Shown: piece by piece, positions 42,444 through 51,601 of the stretch
Numbering within the stretch: position 1 is the stretch's first letter
Layout: every line of letters starts with the position of its first letter
Origin: Ignavibacteriota bacterium
GTDB taxonomy: Bacteria; Bacteroidota; Ignavibacteria; Palsa-1295
NCBI GenBank assembly: GCA_003151825.1
Contig: PLYO01000015.1
Location: 1-56,304, forward strand
DNA length: 56,304 bases
Direction of reading: 5' to 3'
The notes under the pieces: model-generated
The model's input: the letters and a program-made list of their open reading frames with translations, nothing else
Databases searched by the model: none
Told to the model about the DNA's origin: nothing
Made by a program: the position numbers and the translations under genes

Positions 42444-43640
42444 TCAACGTCCCTCTCTAATCCTTGCCATCTCGCTTGCGAGGGCATCGATTTCATCCAT
42501 GGTGTTATAAAAATGCGGCGCGATTCTGATGCCGAGCGGCGGACGGTAATCTACCATAAATCGCCGGCGAATAAGTTCATCGCAAATTTGCTTTGTCGTA
42601 AGTTTTCCCTCACCCTGCCCTCTCCCAAAGGGAGAGGGTTTTTTATTACAGGGATCGATGGTGAGTGCGCCGCCGCGCCGCGCCGCATCTCGCGGGGAAT
42701 TTATCGTGAAGCCGAATTCGTCCGCGCGCTCGATCATACGATCGGTTAGCGCCAGAGATTTTTTGCGAATGGCATCCATGCCGATCTCGCCAAATATTTT
42801 CAAAGCAGGCCGCGCGGTGTAAAGCGGTGGCACTTGAATGGTCGAAGTAAGAAAGCGGTGCATCCCATCGGCAAAGTCAATGTCAGGGATATGAAATTCA
42901 AACGGATTCTTATCGCCGAGCCATCCGCGAATGGCCGGCTGGAACTGAGGTTGCAGATCGCGGCGCACATATAGAAAGGATGCGCCCGGTCCGCCGCATA
43001 GCCACTTGAGTACGCCGGTGGCAAGAATATCGACGTTTAAATCTTTCACATCGATCGGAAGCACACCCGCCGCCTGATAGGAATCGAGCATCACGATCGC
43101 GCCCATTTTGTGTGCGTGCTCGATAATCGGTTTTACGTCCTGTAATGCGCCGGAACGAAAATAGACATGCGAGAGCGCAACGAGCTTCGTTCCTTCATCA
43201 ATGGCCTCGATGTACTTTTCCGTTTCCGTCCAGATGCCATCGCTTTTAATGACGTGCGGTACCGCGCCATATTTTTTCCATCCCTGCCAGAGATAGGAAA
43301 TGGTTGGAAAATGAAGATCGGAATAGACGATCTTATTTCGCTTACTTGTGAAGTCCAAACAACTTGCAATGAGCGCGGAGCCAATCGTGAGATTATGGAT
43401 GAGCGTAACGTCGCGCGCCTCCGCGCCGATAAGCGGAGCAAAGAGTCCGCCCACTTCATCGACCATCGGGAACCACTGGTTCCATGCCTCGACGCCTTCG
43501 CGGCCCCAAAGCTCGGCATACGATTGCAATTCATCCGCGACCTCACCCGGCATCGCCCCCAGCGAGTTCGAGATGAGGTAGGTGCTCGTGCTAAGAATGG
43601 GAAAATGTTCGCGGTATTTTTCTGCTAAACTGTCCATCAT
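42444..43640 (-). CDS. Kynureninase-like PLP-dependent aminotransferase class V protein
   Basis: About 398 residues of the class V (NifS/kynureninase) fold. The PLP lysine is in ATGVLKWLCGGPGASF, with the upstream Asp in IVMLDSYQAAGVLPIDV and HVYFRSGALQD. The substrate is not clear; kynureninase or a cysteine-desulfurase-like role are both possible. The ATG 43640 is preferred because the codons before it belong to a REP-like repeat. A palindrome is inserted in frame near the C-terminal domain (KKPSPFGRGQGEGK), in a loop after DPC. Downstream of coaBC on the same strand. Confidence 0.85.
   Translation of the reverse strand: MMDSLAEKYREHFPILSTSTYLISNSLGAMPGEVADELQSYAELWGREGVEAWNQWFPMVDEVGGLFAPLIGAEARDVTLIHNLTIGSALIASCLDFTSKRNKIVYSDLHFPTISYLWQGWKKYGAVPHVIKSDGIWTETEKYIEAIDEGTKLVALSHVYFRSGALQDVKPIIEHAHKMGAIVMLDSYQAAGVLPIDVKDLNVDILATGVLKWLCGGPGASFLYVRRDLQPQFQPAIRGWLGDKNPFEFHIPDIDFADGMHRFLTSTIQVPPLYTARPALKIFGEIGMDAIRKKSLALTDRMIERADEFGFTINSPRDAARRGGALTIDPCNKKPSPFGRGQGEGKLTTKQICDELIRRRFMVDYRPPLGIRIAPHFYNTMDEIDALASEMARIREGR
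42607..42638. repeat. In-frame REP-like palindrome in the PLP enzyme gene
   Basis: CCCTCACCCTGCCCTCTCCC followed by AAAGGGAGAGGG. It belongs to the CCTCTCCC family also seen between genes at 20569 and 45153. Confidence 0.85.
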
Positions 43641-43641
43641 T

Positions 43642-43716
43642 TGTAGGGACGTGCTGCGCACGTCCGAATGTTTGTTGAATACGCGAAGGAGAAGGACGTG
43701 CGCAGCACGTCCCTAC
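43642..43716. repeat. REP-like palindrome pair (GGACGTGCGCAGCACGTCC), copy 2
   Basis: Same arms as 30240-30346 around a shorter, unrelated centre of about 28 bp. It fills the gap between coaBC and the PLP enzyme gene and contains the coaBC stop codon (TAG 43713-43715). Confidence 0.92.
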
Positions 43717-45014
43717 GGTAGTATAGTGATTCTATTCAATATTTCTTTCGCGCACTGCTCTTTCGACATCAGCGGCAGCGCAATTCGCTCTCCGGATTTT
43801 GTAAAAATTGTAATCTTATTCGTATCGTATCCAAACCCAGCGCCTTCATCGGCAATATTATTCATGACGATCATATCGAGATTTTTCTCCAATAATTTTT
43901 TTCGTGCGTAGTCTTCGGCTTCATCCCCTTTTTCAAGCGCGAACCCAACAATAATTTGATCGGGACGTTTCGATTTTGAAATCTCCGCGAGAATATCCGG
44001 TGTTTTTTTCAGCGTGAGCGTCATGGTTTCGCCGGCTCCTTTTTTCATCTTTCCTTCGCTCGCATGTTCGGGCGCAAAATCGGCTACGGCTGCGCTCATA
44101 ATGATAATATCGGCAGTAGCCGTTTCTGCGTTTACTGCTTGAAGCATTTCTTCGGCAGTGCCGACAGTACGCAGAGATACCCCCTCCTTTTCAAGGAGGG
44201 GGAAGGGGGTGGTCGGTCCCAAGATGAGTGTCACATCCGCGCCCATGTGCTTCGATTCGATGGCCAGCGCAGCGGCCATTTTCCCGCTGGAACGATTCCC
44301 TATAAACCGTACGGCGTCGATCGGTTCATACGTCGGACCGCCTGTAATTAAAATTCTTTTTCCCTGTAGCGCCGGCGTCCCCGCCGGTTCCCCATTTGCG
44401 GAACCGGAGACCGGCGAGGACGCCGGCGCTACAATCCTTGCAAATTTTTCAACAATATCCTCCGGCTCCGGCATCCTGCCCATCCCCGTCAACCCGCTTG
44501 CCAATTTACCGACGACAGGTTCGATAACAAAGACACCATGCCGTTTCAGCCAAGCCAGATTCTCCTGCACCGCTGCTTGCAGCCACATATCTTCATCCAT
44601 CGCCGGGACGATAACAAGCGGCGTTCCCTTCGGCAGCGAAGCCGCGACGAGCGTAACCGCATTATCGTAAATTCCCGTGCGCAGCATCCCAATCGCAGAA
44701 GCGGAACACGGCGCAATGAGCATCGCGTCTGCGCTTCGTGCAAGATGAACGTGCCAAACATCGCTCCCCCTCCTCTGCGAAGAGGAGGGGGCTGGGGGGT
44801 GGTGTTCTTGTCCGGAGAAAATACTTATGATAACCGGCTGGCCGCTCGCTTCTGAAAGTTCTTCTGCCGTTGTGAACTGAAGCGCGCCATCGGTTGCAAC
44901 GCACGTAACGCTTGCGCCCGCGCGTACGAGTTCCCGCGCAACCGCCGGCGCTTTTATCGCCGCGATCGAGCCGGTTACACCGAGGATAATGCGCTTGTTT
45001 TCGAGGGATGGCAT
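43713..45014 (-). CDS. coaBC: Bifunctional phosphopantothenoylcysteine decarboxylase/synthase
   Basis: Two consecutive steps of coenzyme A synthesis. The N-terminal flavin-dependent CoaC half has GVTGSIAAIKAPAVAREL and the PAMDEDMW substrate loop. The C-terminal CoaB half has ILITGGPTYEPIDAVRFIGN and RSSGKMA, then MSAAVADFAPEHASEGKMKK. 433 residues. Three palindromes are inserted in frame: residues 71-85 (HHPPAPSSSQRRGSD), 195-217 (between the halves) and 268-279 (TTPFPLLEKEGV). All fall in loops or the linker, so the enzyme is probably active. The stop codon lies in a fourth repeat. Confidence 0.95.
   Translation of the reverse strand: MPSLENKRIILGVTGSIAAIKAPAVARELVRAGASVTCVATDGALQFTTAEELSEASGQPVIISIFSGQEHHPPAPSSSQRRGSDVWHVHLARSADAMLIAPCSASAIGMLRTGIYDNAVTLVAASLPKGTPLVIVPAMDEDMWLQAAVQENLAWLKRHGVFVIEPVVGKLASGLTGMGRMPEPEDIVEKFARIVAPASSPVSGSANGEPAGTPALQGKRILITGGPTYEPIDAVRFIGNRSSGKMAAALAIESKHMGADVTLILGPTTPFPLLEKEGVSLRTVGTAEEMLQAVNAETATADIIIMSAAVADFAPEHASEGKMKKGAGETMTLTLKKTPDILAEISKSKRPDQIIVGFALEKGDEAEDYARKKLLEKNLDMIVMNNIADEGAGFGYDTNKITIFTKSGERIALPLMSKEQCAKEILNRITILP
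44180..44213. repeat. In-frame REP-like palindrome in coaBC (CoaB half)
   Basis: CCCCCTCCTTTTCAAGGAGG stem with GGG, then AAGGGGGTGGT. The same unit in another frame is in the EamA gene (49714-49749). Confidence 0.88.
44365..44433. repeat. 69-bp palindromic element in coaBC (linker)
   Basis: TGTAGCGCCGGCGTCC and GGACGCCGGCGCTACA are perfect inverted ends, with inner CCGCCGGTTCC / GGAACCGG arms. It encodes the linker between CoaC and CoaB (residues 195-217) without breaking the frame. Confidence 0.92.
44765..44803. repeat. In-frame REP-like palindrome in coaBC (CoaC half)
   Basis: CCCCCTCCTCT GCGA AGAGGAGGGGG stem followed by CTGGGGGGTGGT, the same arrangement as the unit in mfd but in a different frame and opposite gene orientation. 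Confidence 0.88.
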
Positions 45015-45130
45015 AAAAGCTTAACATTCGGGAGGGGATAGCAGTTTGAGGAAGGTGCCGATCCAATTTTGCCGAATGGGATTTATGAGGTTGTACTGCA
45101 AACGGCAATAAATCGGTCTATCGCGCGTCT

Positions 45131-45213
45131 TGTCATTGCGAGATAAGATACCACCCCTCACCCTTCGATAAACTCAGGGCAGGCTCTAACCTCTCCCCCT
45201 GCTGGGGGAGAGA
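45131..45213. repeat. Mixed repeat fragments upstream of ftsH
   Basis: A truncated end of the 6782-type element (TGTCATTGCGAGA) is followed by CCCCTCACCCTTCG, an AAACTCAGGGCAGGC stretch, and the hairpin CTCCCCCTGCTGGGGGAG. The rest of the 252-bp coaBC-ftsH gap shows nothing I can name; ftsH's promoter must lie in or next to this. Confidence 0.75.
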
Positions 45214-45266
45214 AACAAAAAAGGTCAACCGAACTCTCGCTTTTACCAAAGGGTTTAGCTCCGTAC

Positions 45267-47519
45267 ATGTCAGATACAACACCAACCAACGACCAACAGG
45301 AAGGCCAAACGCCGAACAACGCGGGCGAAAATACTTCGCCTGTAGCGGAGAAAAACGGCTCCGACAAGAAGCGACGGCCTGTTTCCGTGGCTCCGGACAA
45401 GGCGAACGGCCAGCAATCTGCGCCAAAGCGCACTGGCGGTCAAGGCCCCAGGCGTTCCTCGCAGCAGGGCGAGGAGATGGATTTCGGCCATATTATGCGG
45501 ACGGTTCTGCTGTGGGCAGTCCTACTGCTGGGCGTTATTTTTTTAGTCGTCATTTTCAACCGCAATAACACTCCGACCGAAGTGGAAATATCGGTTACAG
45601 AGTATCAGCGGCTATTAAATGACAGCGATTTCAGCGCCGGACGGCTCGAACAATATGGCCTCGAGCAATATCGCTTTCACGGCAAGCTCCGGAGCGACAT
45701 TCAGGTCAAGACAACCGAAGGAAAAACCGAGACCGCGCACGACATCCTCGTCAATCTTATCCCCGAAACGCTGAACGACCAGAATAAACTCTGGACCGAG
45801 AAGGGTCTGACCATCACCAAGACCGATAATTCGAACAGCCTCTTCGAAAGCTTAGTCGGATTCCTTCCCTGGGTCGTCCTCATTGTTGTTTGGCTCTTCA
45901 TCATGCGGCGGATGCAATCGCAGGGCGGCATGGGCGGCGGGGCGAAAGGGATTTTTAGTTTCGGACGCTCGCGCGCAAAGCTGATTACAGAAAACGCGCC
46001 CAAAGTCACATTCAACGATGTGGCCGGAGCGGACGAAGCGAAAGTGGAGCTGGAAGAGATCATCGAGTTCCTGCGGGAACCGGCGAAATTTCAGAAGTTA
46101 GGCGGAAAAATTCCACGCGGTGTGCTGTTGCTTGGCCCTCCCGGAACTGGAAAAACATTGCTTGCGCGGGCAGTTGCGGGCGAGGCAGGCGTTCCGTTTC
46201 TTTCGATTTCAGGCGCGGATTTCGTCGAGATGTTTGTCGGCGTGGGCGCTTCGCGCGTGCGGGATTTATTCGATCAGGCGAAAAAGCATGCGCCGTGCAT
46301 CGTCTTTATAGATGAGATCGACGCCGTTGGTCGTCATCGCGGCGCTGGACTTGGCGGAGGGCATGATGAGCGCGAGCAAACGCTCAATCAATTGCTCGTC
46401 GAGATGGATGGCTTCGATCAAAACGTTGGCGTCATTATCATTGCGGCAACCAATCGGCCCGATGTGCTCGATCCCGCGCTGTTGCGTCCCGGAAGGTTCG
46501 ATCGCCAAGTCGTTGTCGATCGTCCGGATGTTCGCGGGCGCGAGGGAATTTTAAAAGTTCATACGCGCAACACGCCGCTCGGGCCGGACGTCGATCTGCA
46601 AGCCCTCGCTCGCGGAACGCCGGGGCTATCCGGCGCCGATCTCGCAAATCTTGTGAATGAAGCCGCGCTGCTCGCGGCTCGGCGCGGCGGCGACCGGCTC
46701 AACATGTACGATTTCGAGAACGCGAAGGACAAAGTGATGATGGGCGTGGAACGAAAGTCCGTGCTCATCAGTGAAGAGGAAAAGAAAACGACCTCCTATC
46801 ACGAATGCGGGCACGTCATTGTAGCGAAGTCAATTCCGGAGGCCGACCCGGTGCATAAAGTGACCATCATTCCTCGTGGCCGCGCGCTCGGAGTCACGAG
46901 CTATTTGCCTGTCGATGAGAAACACACATATTCGCGGGACTATCTCGAAGCGGTTATCACGTACGCGCTCGGCGGACGCGCGGCGGAGCGAATCGTGTTC
47001 AACCAAATCACGACCGGCGCCGGTAACGACATCGAACGCGCAACGGACATCGCCCGCAAGATGGTCTGCGACTGGGGTATGTCCGATAAATTGGGGCCGC
47101 TCAAATACGGTCAGGCCGAACAGGAAATTTTTCTTGGCCGCGATTTCGGTCATCAAAAAACTTTTTCCGATACGACCGCGCGCATTATAGATGAAGAAGT
47201 GCGGCACATTGTCGAAAAGGGCGCCGAGCGAGCCGAAGCGATTCTGGGGGAAAAAGTCGCTACGCTGCACCGCATGGCCACTGCGCTGCTCGAACGCGAA
47301 ACGCTCGACTCCGGTGAGATCGACATCCTGATGAATGGCGGCGAACTGCCGCCCTTCAGCAAGGAAAACCGCGCCTTCAATCTCACGAAAGCCGTCGAGA
47401 CCCTGAAAAAAGCTGCTGAAAATAAGCCAGCCACGAACGGACATTCTGAGATTCCTGAAAAAGAAGGACTTACCACCGAAACTGTCGTTGGGCCGGGTGA
47501 TAAGGGGGATGAGCTGTAA
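45267..47519 (+). CDS. ftsH: ATP-dependent zinc metalloprotease FtsH
   Basis: Membrane-anchored AAA protease that degrades misfolded membrane and regulatory proteins. N-terminal polar extension of about 70 residues, first membrane helix ([19 protein letters not shown]), periplasmic domain, second helix ([15 protein letters not shown]), AAA module with GPPGTGKT (about residue 290), [13 protein letters not shown], the arginine finger in RPGRFDR, then the zinc site HECGH (about residue 513; usually HEAGH, and the zinc-binding H-E-x-x-H is intact). 750 residues, on the long side because of both tails. ATG start. Confidence 0.97.
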   Translation: MSDTTPTNDQQEGQTPNNAGENTSPVAEKNGSDKKRRPVSVAPDKANGQQSAPKRTGGQGPRRSSQQGEEMDFGHIMRTVLLWAVLLLGVIFLVVIFNRNNTPTEVEISVTEYQRLLNDSDFSAGRLEQYGLEQYRFHGKLRSDIQVKTTEGKTETAHDILVNLIPETLNDQNKLWTEKGLTITKTDNSNSLFESLVGFLPWVVLIVVWLFIMRRMQSQGGMGGGAKGIFSFGRSRAKLITENAPKVTFNDVAGADEAKVELEEIIEFLREPAKFQKLGGKIPRGVLLLGPPGTGKTLLARAVAGEAGVPFLSISGADFVEMFVGVGASRVRDLFDQAKKHAPCIVFIDEIDAVGRHRGAGLGGGHDEREQTLNQLLVEMDGFDQNVGVIIIAATNRPDVLDPALLRPGRFDRQVVVDRPDVRGREGILKVHTRNTPLGPDVDLQALARGTPGLSGADLANLVNEAALLAARRGGDRLNMYDFENAKDKVMMGVERKSVLISEEEKKTTSYHECGHVIVAKSIPEADPVHKVTIIPRGRALGVTSYLPVDEKHTYSRDYLEAVITYALGGRAAERIVFNQITTGAGNDIERATDIARKMVCDWGMSDKLGPLKYGQAEQEIFLGRDFGHQKTFSDTTARIIDEEVRHIVEKGAERAEAILGEKVATLHRMATALLERETLDSGEIDILMNGGELPPFSKENRAFNLTKAVETLKKAAENKPATNGHSEIPEKEGLTTETVVGPGDKGDEL

Positions 47520-47540
47520 AATATTTTAACGAATAAAATT

Positions 47541-47762
47541 ATGTCCAGCACTGAAGCTATTGCCGAAGTATTTGTTACCGCACTCCGCGCGCTTCCTGAT
47601 TCGGAGAAGGAAATGGTTATCGCGCGTTTGCTGCGCGAAGAAAAGCCACGGGAACCCCAGCGTCAGCCGCGTAAAGATGCCATTCAGGAACTGATGGAAA
47701 ATCCTGTAATTATTCCTGGTTTCCGCGCGCCGTCACGCGACGAAATGCACGATGGCCGCTGA
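47541..47762 (+). CDS. Antitoxin of a PIN-domain TA pair
   Basis: A 73-residue protein whose first half is a helical segment (ALRALPDSEKEMVIARLLRE) and whose second half is a Pro-rich, extended tail (NPVIIPGFRAPSRDEMHDGR) that would wrap the toxin. It overlaps the PIN gene by 11 bp. I cannot place it in a named DNA-binding family. Confidence 0.8.
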   Translation: MSSTEAIAEVFVTALRALPDSEKEMVIARLLREEKPREPQRQPRKDAIQELMENPVIIPGFRAPSRDEMHDGR

Positions 47763-48174
47763 TTTCAACTTTCTCGATTCCAATGTCTGGGTTTATGCTT
47801 TTGCATCTAATCCGGATGACGCGAAGCACTCTCGTTCGAATGAATTAATTGAACGATCGGATTTGAGGATCAGTACGCAAGTGATAGGGGAAGTTTGTAA
47901 TGCACTTTTGCGAAAAGCTCAATTTCCGGAATCGAAAATAAAGAGATTAATCGATTCCTTTTTTGAGCGCTTTGAACCAATCGAAATCCGAAGCCGCAGT
48001 CAAATGATTCGGGCAAGTTCACTTCGGGAACGATATAATTTTTCCCATTGGGATAGCTTCATCATTCTTGCGGCTCTCGAAACGAATTGTTCCATCCTGT
48101 ATAGCGAAGATATGCACGATGGTCTCGTCGTCGATGGCACGCTTACGATTCGAAATCCGTTCAAAGAAATGTAA
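47752..48174 (+). CDS. PIN-domain (VapC-like) toxin
   Basis: A 140-residue PIN-domain RNase. Acidic residues are in place: D9 (NFLDSNVWVYAF), E47 (QVIGEVCNALLRK), D101 (SHWDSFIILAAL) and D120 (LYSEDMHDG). Known VapC proteins cut tRNA or rRNA; the target here is unknown. Probably intact. It follows ftsH in the same direction but is likely its own module. Confidence 0.92.
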   Translation: MAADFNFLDSNVWVYAFASNPDDAKHSRSNELIERSDLRISTQVIGEVCNALLRKAQFPESKIKRLIDSFFERFEPIEIRSRSQMIRASSLRERYNFSHWDSFIILAALETNCSILYSEDMHDGLVVDGTLTIRNPFKEM

Positions 48175-48219
48175 GCCAATTACGGAAGGATGGAAGCCCG
48201 TCCCTTGTAATTTTGTACT

Positions 48220-49182
48220 ATGAAATTTGTCACCTACCTCTCAAACAACTCTCCACGTCTCGGCCTATTAACAGGGAATGAAATTCTCGATCTCGAACGC
48301 GCCAGCGCCGAGACTGCTTATCCACTCCCGAATGACATCATCCCATTTCTTCGGCTTGTCGAGCCGGCGATGAAAGCTGCGCGTAAAATCGAAGAAATAG
48401 CAAAAGATTCTAATGCCTTTCGCGTAGCGCGAATACCTGCCGATAGCGTTAAGCTTCTCGCGCCAATCCCGCGACCCACTTCGATGCGCGATGGCTACGC
48501 CTTTCGGCAGCACGTGGAGGCGGCGCGAAGAAATCGCGGCGTGGAGATGATTCCGGAGTTCGATCTTTTCCCTGTCTTTTATTTCACAAATCATCAGGCC
48601 GTCATTGGTCCCGGACCGATGGAAGTGATGCCGGAGCATTTGAATCGCCTCGATTACGAACTCGAAGCCGCAATCGTCATCGGCAAAGAAGGCCGCAACA
48701 TCAAAGCCTCGGAAGCAGATGAGTATATCGCCGGCTACATGGTGATGAACGATTGGTCCGCGCGCGCCTTGCAGATGGAAGAGATGAAGCTTTCTCTTGG
48801 CCCGGCGAAGGGGAAGGATTTTGCGACGGCCATCGGGCCGTGGCTTGTCACACGCGATGAATTGGCCGCAAAGCATATCCCTTCCGAGCGCGGCGAGCGA
48901 TACGATCTCACGATGACGGCGAGTCTGAATGGAAATCCACTCAGCCATGGGAATCTAAAAGACATGTCCTGGACGTTTGCAGAAATCATCGAGCGCGCAA
49001 GCTATGGCGTCACGCTGTATCCCGGCGATGTGATTGGCTCTGGAACGGTCGGAACCGGCTGTCTGCTCGAACTCAATGGCTCCAAAGTTACGAATAATCT
49101 TTGGGTGCAACTGGGCGACACGGTAACATGCGCGATCGAAGAACTGGGGGAACTTACTAATACTGTTATCGCGACGAAATGA
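48220..49182 (+). CDS. Fumarylacetoacetate hydrolase family protein
   Basis: A 320-residue FAH-fold enzyme that probably acts on acyl-pyruvate or 2-keto-type substrates with a divalent metal. Metal-site regions include DYELEAAIVIGKEG and MNDWSARALQMEE, followed by GKDFATAIGPWLVTRDEL and the C-terminal PGDVIGSGTVGTGC. Substrate not decidable; FAH-family members include oxaloacetate decarboxylase and fumarylpyruvate hydrolases. Overlaps the next gene by 4 bp. Confidence 0.9.
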   Translation: MKFVTYLSNNSPRLGLLTGNEILDLERASAETAYPLPNDIIPFLRLVEPAMKAARKIEEIAKDSNAFRVARIPADSVKLLAPIPRPTSMRDGYAFRQHVEAARRNRGVEMIPEFDLFPVFYFTNHQAVIGPGPMEVMPEHLNRLDYELEAAIVIGKEGRNIKASEADEYIAGYMVMNDWSARALQMEEMKLSLGPAKGKDFATAIGPWLVTRDELAAKHIPSERGERYDLTMTASLNGNPLSHGNLKDMSWTFAEIIERASYGVTLYPGDVIGSGTVGTGCLLELNGSKVTNNLWVQLGDTVTCAIEELGELTNTVIATK

Positions 49183-49547
49183 AAAGCTTATCGATATTTG
49201 CGATCTTATTTCTTGCCCTTGGCTGCTCGAAGCATGAGGAAGCGGCTTCGAACGATTCACTCTTGGCGGTGCCTTTGAAGGAAGCGCCGGTTCCGCCGCC
49301 GAAAGAAGAGAAGACGGGCCTTTGGATCGATTCCTCCGTGCTGCGGCAACAGCCGGATATGCTGGTATTAAAACGATTCCAGCCAACACGCGTGGTCGCA
49401 ATTTATGAGGCGTATCGTCCGCTCCGAAACCCCTCGACGACTGAGTCCCAGCTCGATTCCTTCCTTGTGTCGCAAAAAATAACGGCGCGAGAGTTACACT
49501 CCATTCTCGCGGAAGGCGATCGCCTCGGTTGGTCGAAAAGACGCTAA
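49179..49547 (+). CDS. Small lipoprotein, unknown function
   Basis: A 122-residue protein with a lipoprotein signal (FAILFLALGC, cysteine at residue 16), a Ser/Glu/Pro-rich linker, and a compact C-terminal part (LDSFLVSQKITARELHSILA). Overlaps the FAH gene by 4 bp and the EamA gene by 1 bp (TAATG), so the three form an operon. I do not recognise the C-terminal domain. Confidence 0.8.
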   Translation: MKSLSIFAILFLALGCSKHEEAASNDSLLAVPLKEAPVPPPKEEKTGLWIDSSVLRQQPDMLVLKRFQPTRVVAIYEAYRPLRNPSTTESQLDSFLVSQKITARELHSILAEGDRLGWSKRR

Positions 49548-50476
49548 TGTCCGGTTCCATCGAACGCCGTGGCAGCTTCGCCGTGCTCGCGGCGGCGCTC
49601 TTGTGGAGCACCGGCGGATTATTTATCAAAGAGGTCTCGCTCAATGCCTGGGGCGTCTCCTTTTGGAGAAGCTCGTTCGCCGCCATCACCATTTTCATCA
49701 TTTATTTTCTTCGCACCCCCTCCTTTTCAAGGAGGGGGCAGGGGGTGGTCTCGTCCGCCCCTTCTCCCTGGTTCTCCCCATTCATTCTCCTCAGCGCATT
49801 GTGTTACGCATTGCTGCTCGTCCTTTTCGTGTTTGCGACGAAGCTCACGACAAGCGCGAACGCGATCTTTCTTCAATACACCGCGCCCATCTACGTGCTT
49901 TTTATCGAGCCAATGCTGTCCCATACAAAAATGAAGAGAGCCGATCTTGCCACCGTCGCGATTTCGACTGCGGCGATGGCGCTGTTTTTCATTGGTAAAT
50001 TCGAGCCACGCGGCGTATGGGGAAATATTGCGGCGCTCGCGAGCGGCGTCGCCTTCGCAACGTATGCACTCATCCTGAAACACGAGCGCGCCACGGAGCA
50101 AAGCCGTTGGCAGATCGTCATCGTCGGGCACATCATGATCGCGGGCGCGATGGCAATCGTTGCCGTGACAGGCCATACCAATCTTTCGGTTTCGAGCGGC
50201 GATTTTACGCGGCTGCTGTATCTCGGCATTGTGCAGATTGGCATTGCGTATGCGTTCTTCACGTATGGCATTTCGCACATTCGCGCGATCGACGCCACGC
50301 TCATTGCGATGGTCGAGCCGGTGCTGAACCCGATTTGGGTCTTTCTCGGAATCGGGGAGCGGCCGGCGAATTTTGCGCTCTTGGGCGGCGTCATTATTCT
50401 TTCGCTCTCGATTTTTCGAACCATCCGAGGCACGAGAGAAACCATCGAGTTAGAAAAGGCGAGGGCTGGGGAATAA
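49547..50476 (+). CDS. EamA family (DMT) transporter
   Basis: About 309 residues with ten predicted membrane helices in two EamA repeats: first AAALLWSTGGLFIKEVSLNA, second WGNIAALASGVAFATYALIL, with VEPVLNPIWVFLGIGE near the end. Drug/metabolite exporter family; solute unknown. The ATG 49547 shares a base with the upstream stop. A REP-like palindrome is inserted in frame at about residues 57-70 (TPSFSRRGQGVVSS), in the loop between helices 2 and 3. Confidence 0.9.
   Translation: MSGSIERRGSFAVLAAALLWSTGGLFIKEVSLNAWGVSFWRSSFAAITIFIIYFLRTPSFSRRGQGVVSSAPSPWFSPFILLSALCYALLLVLFVFATKLTTSANAIFLQYTAPIYVLFIEPMLSHTKMKRADLATVAISTAAMALFFIGKFEPRGVWGNIAALASGVAFATYALILKHERATEQSRWQIVIVGHIMIAGAMAIVAVTGHTNLSVSSGDFTRLLYLGIVQIGIAYAFFTYGISHIRAIDATLIAMVEPVLNPIWVFLGIGERPANFALLGGVIILSLSIFRTIRGTRETIELEKARAGE
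49714..49749. repeat. In-frame REP-like palindrome in the EamA gene
   Basis: ACCCCCTCCTTTTCAAGGAG followed by GGGGCAGGGGGTGGT. Same family as coaBC 44180-44213, read in a different frame. Confidence 0.88.
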
Positions 50477-50575
50477 AACTATTCGGGAATCCCGGAAACC
50501 CTTAAGAATCCCATGAGTTTCCAGAGGAAATGGGTGCCTTTAAGGATAAAACGGCAAACGTAAAATCCTGTTCTA

Positions 50576-51490
50576 TTAAATCGGGGACTTAATCAGAGGT
50601 TCCTTAACAGTCCACACGACCACAAATTTCCGCTTTGATGGCAGCCATGCAATTCCCTTCGAACCTCGATCGCCTTCGTAAAAATTAAACATTGTTTCGC
50701 CGGAGCGAATGAGTTCCGTCATCTCCGGCGATTTCGGTTCCACATCGACCCAATGCGGCCAGTGCTGATTGAGTAAAGAATCGGTATGAACGAATGCTTC
50801 GGGAGCGAAAAAGCGATCGAGCTCGGTGTGAATTATTCTTTTGCGTTCATCCGCACTCAGTTCGGGACGGTCTTTGCAATATTCGGACAGCAGCCACGAC
50901 TCGCGATACCGTAACGTATCATGCCGCGAGATTTCGAAAATAACCGAATCGCGATTGATATTCGGCCCGGTGCGAATGAGGCGCAGTTGATCGGCAGTGC
51001 CATCGTTTTGCAAATCAAAATGGCGCTGGCGCTCGAAATGACGCGCGGTGTCGGATGGCTGCCAGGCATCGACGTCATCGCCCTCGCCTTCTTCATCCAC
51101 ACCGTTTTGTCCGACCCAATACAGCGTGTAATCGCCAATGCCGATCGTCGGAGGGTAACGATAAACGATTTTTTCCGACCGCGCACCAACCGCGATAAAA
51201 TATCCCTTGCCGTTATCGTTGCGATACAGGTCTATCGGATCGATCTGATTGGGAATGTAATTGCGAATGGAATCGTAGAGATACGCCTCCGTCGTTTCAG
51301 GATAGCGATGCTTCGACTCGTAATAAAAATGCAGCCCTTGCTGAATTTGGGCCATGACATCCCGCGCCGTCTGCACCGAAGCCCGACTTTTGGCCGAAAC
51401 ATCGATTTCGCGGAAACCAACATCCTTGCAGCCGGATATGCCAAGCGCGGCAATCGTCAGAATAACGAACGACTTCAAAAAAAATCTCAT
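50576..51490 (-). CDS. Lipoprotein of unknown function
   Basis: A 304-residue putative lipoprotein with lipobox L-G-I-S-G-C at residue 21. The region RDVMAQIQQGLHFYYESKHRYPETTEAYL faintly recalls type II pseudopilin-like sequence, but no methylation site is present. The rest is beta-rich and Tyr/Asp-rich. It stands alone on the minus strand. The 111-bp gap before the next gene contains a partial AAACGCTTTGGG match to the leader repeat. Confidence 0.75.
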   Translation of the reverse strand: MRFFLKSFVILTIAALGISGCKDVGFREIDVSAKSRASVQTARDVMAQIQQGLHFYYESKHRYPETTEAYLYDSIRNYIPNQIDPIDLYRNDNGKGYFIAVGARSEKIVYRYPPTIGIGDYTLYWVGQNGVDEEGEGDDVDAWQPSDTARHFERQRHFDLQNDGTADQLRLIRTGPNINRDSVIFEISRHDTLRYRESWLLSEYCKDRPELSADERKRIIHTELDRFFAPEAFVHTDSLLNQHWPHWVDVEPKSPEMTELIRSGETMFNFYEGDRGSKGIAWLPSKRKFVVVWTVKEPLIKSPI

Positions 51491-51601
51491 CGAGGATTCA
51501 AACGCTTTGGGGGTAATGAATCATTTCGTGTAGTCTAAAGTCCCTATTTTCTTAAAAGCAGCACGCAAACTTTCGAAGTGCAATGCACGTTAATCTAAAT
51601 C

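Noticed and set aside
48205..48212. TAATTTTG as a -7 box of the FAH gene
   Set aside because: It lies only 7 bp before the ATG and has no -33 TTG. A leaderless transcript is possible but not supported.
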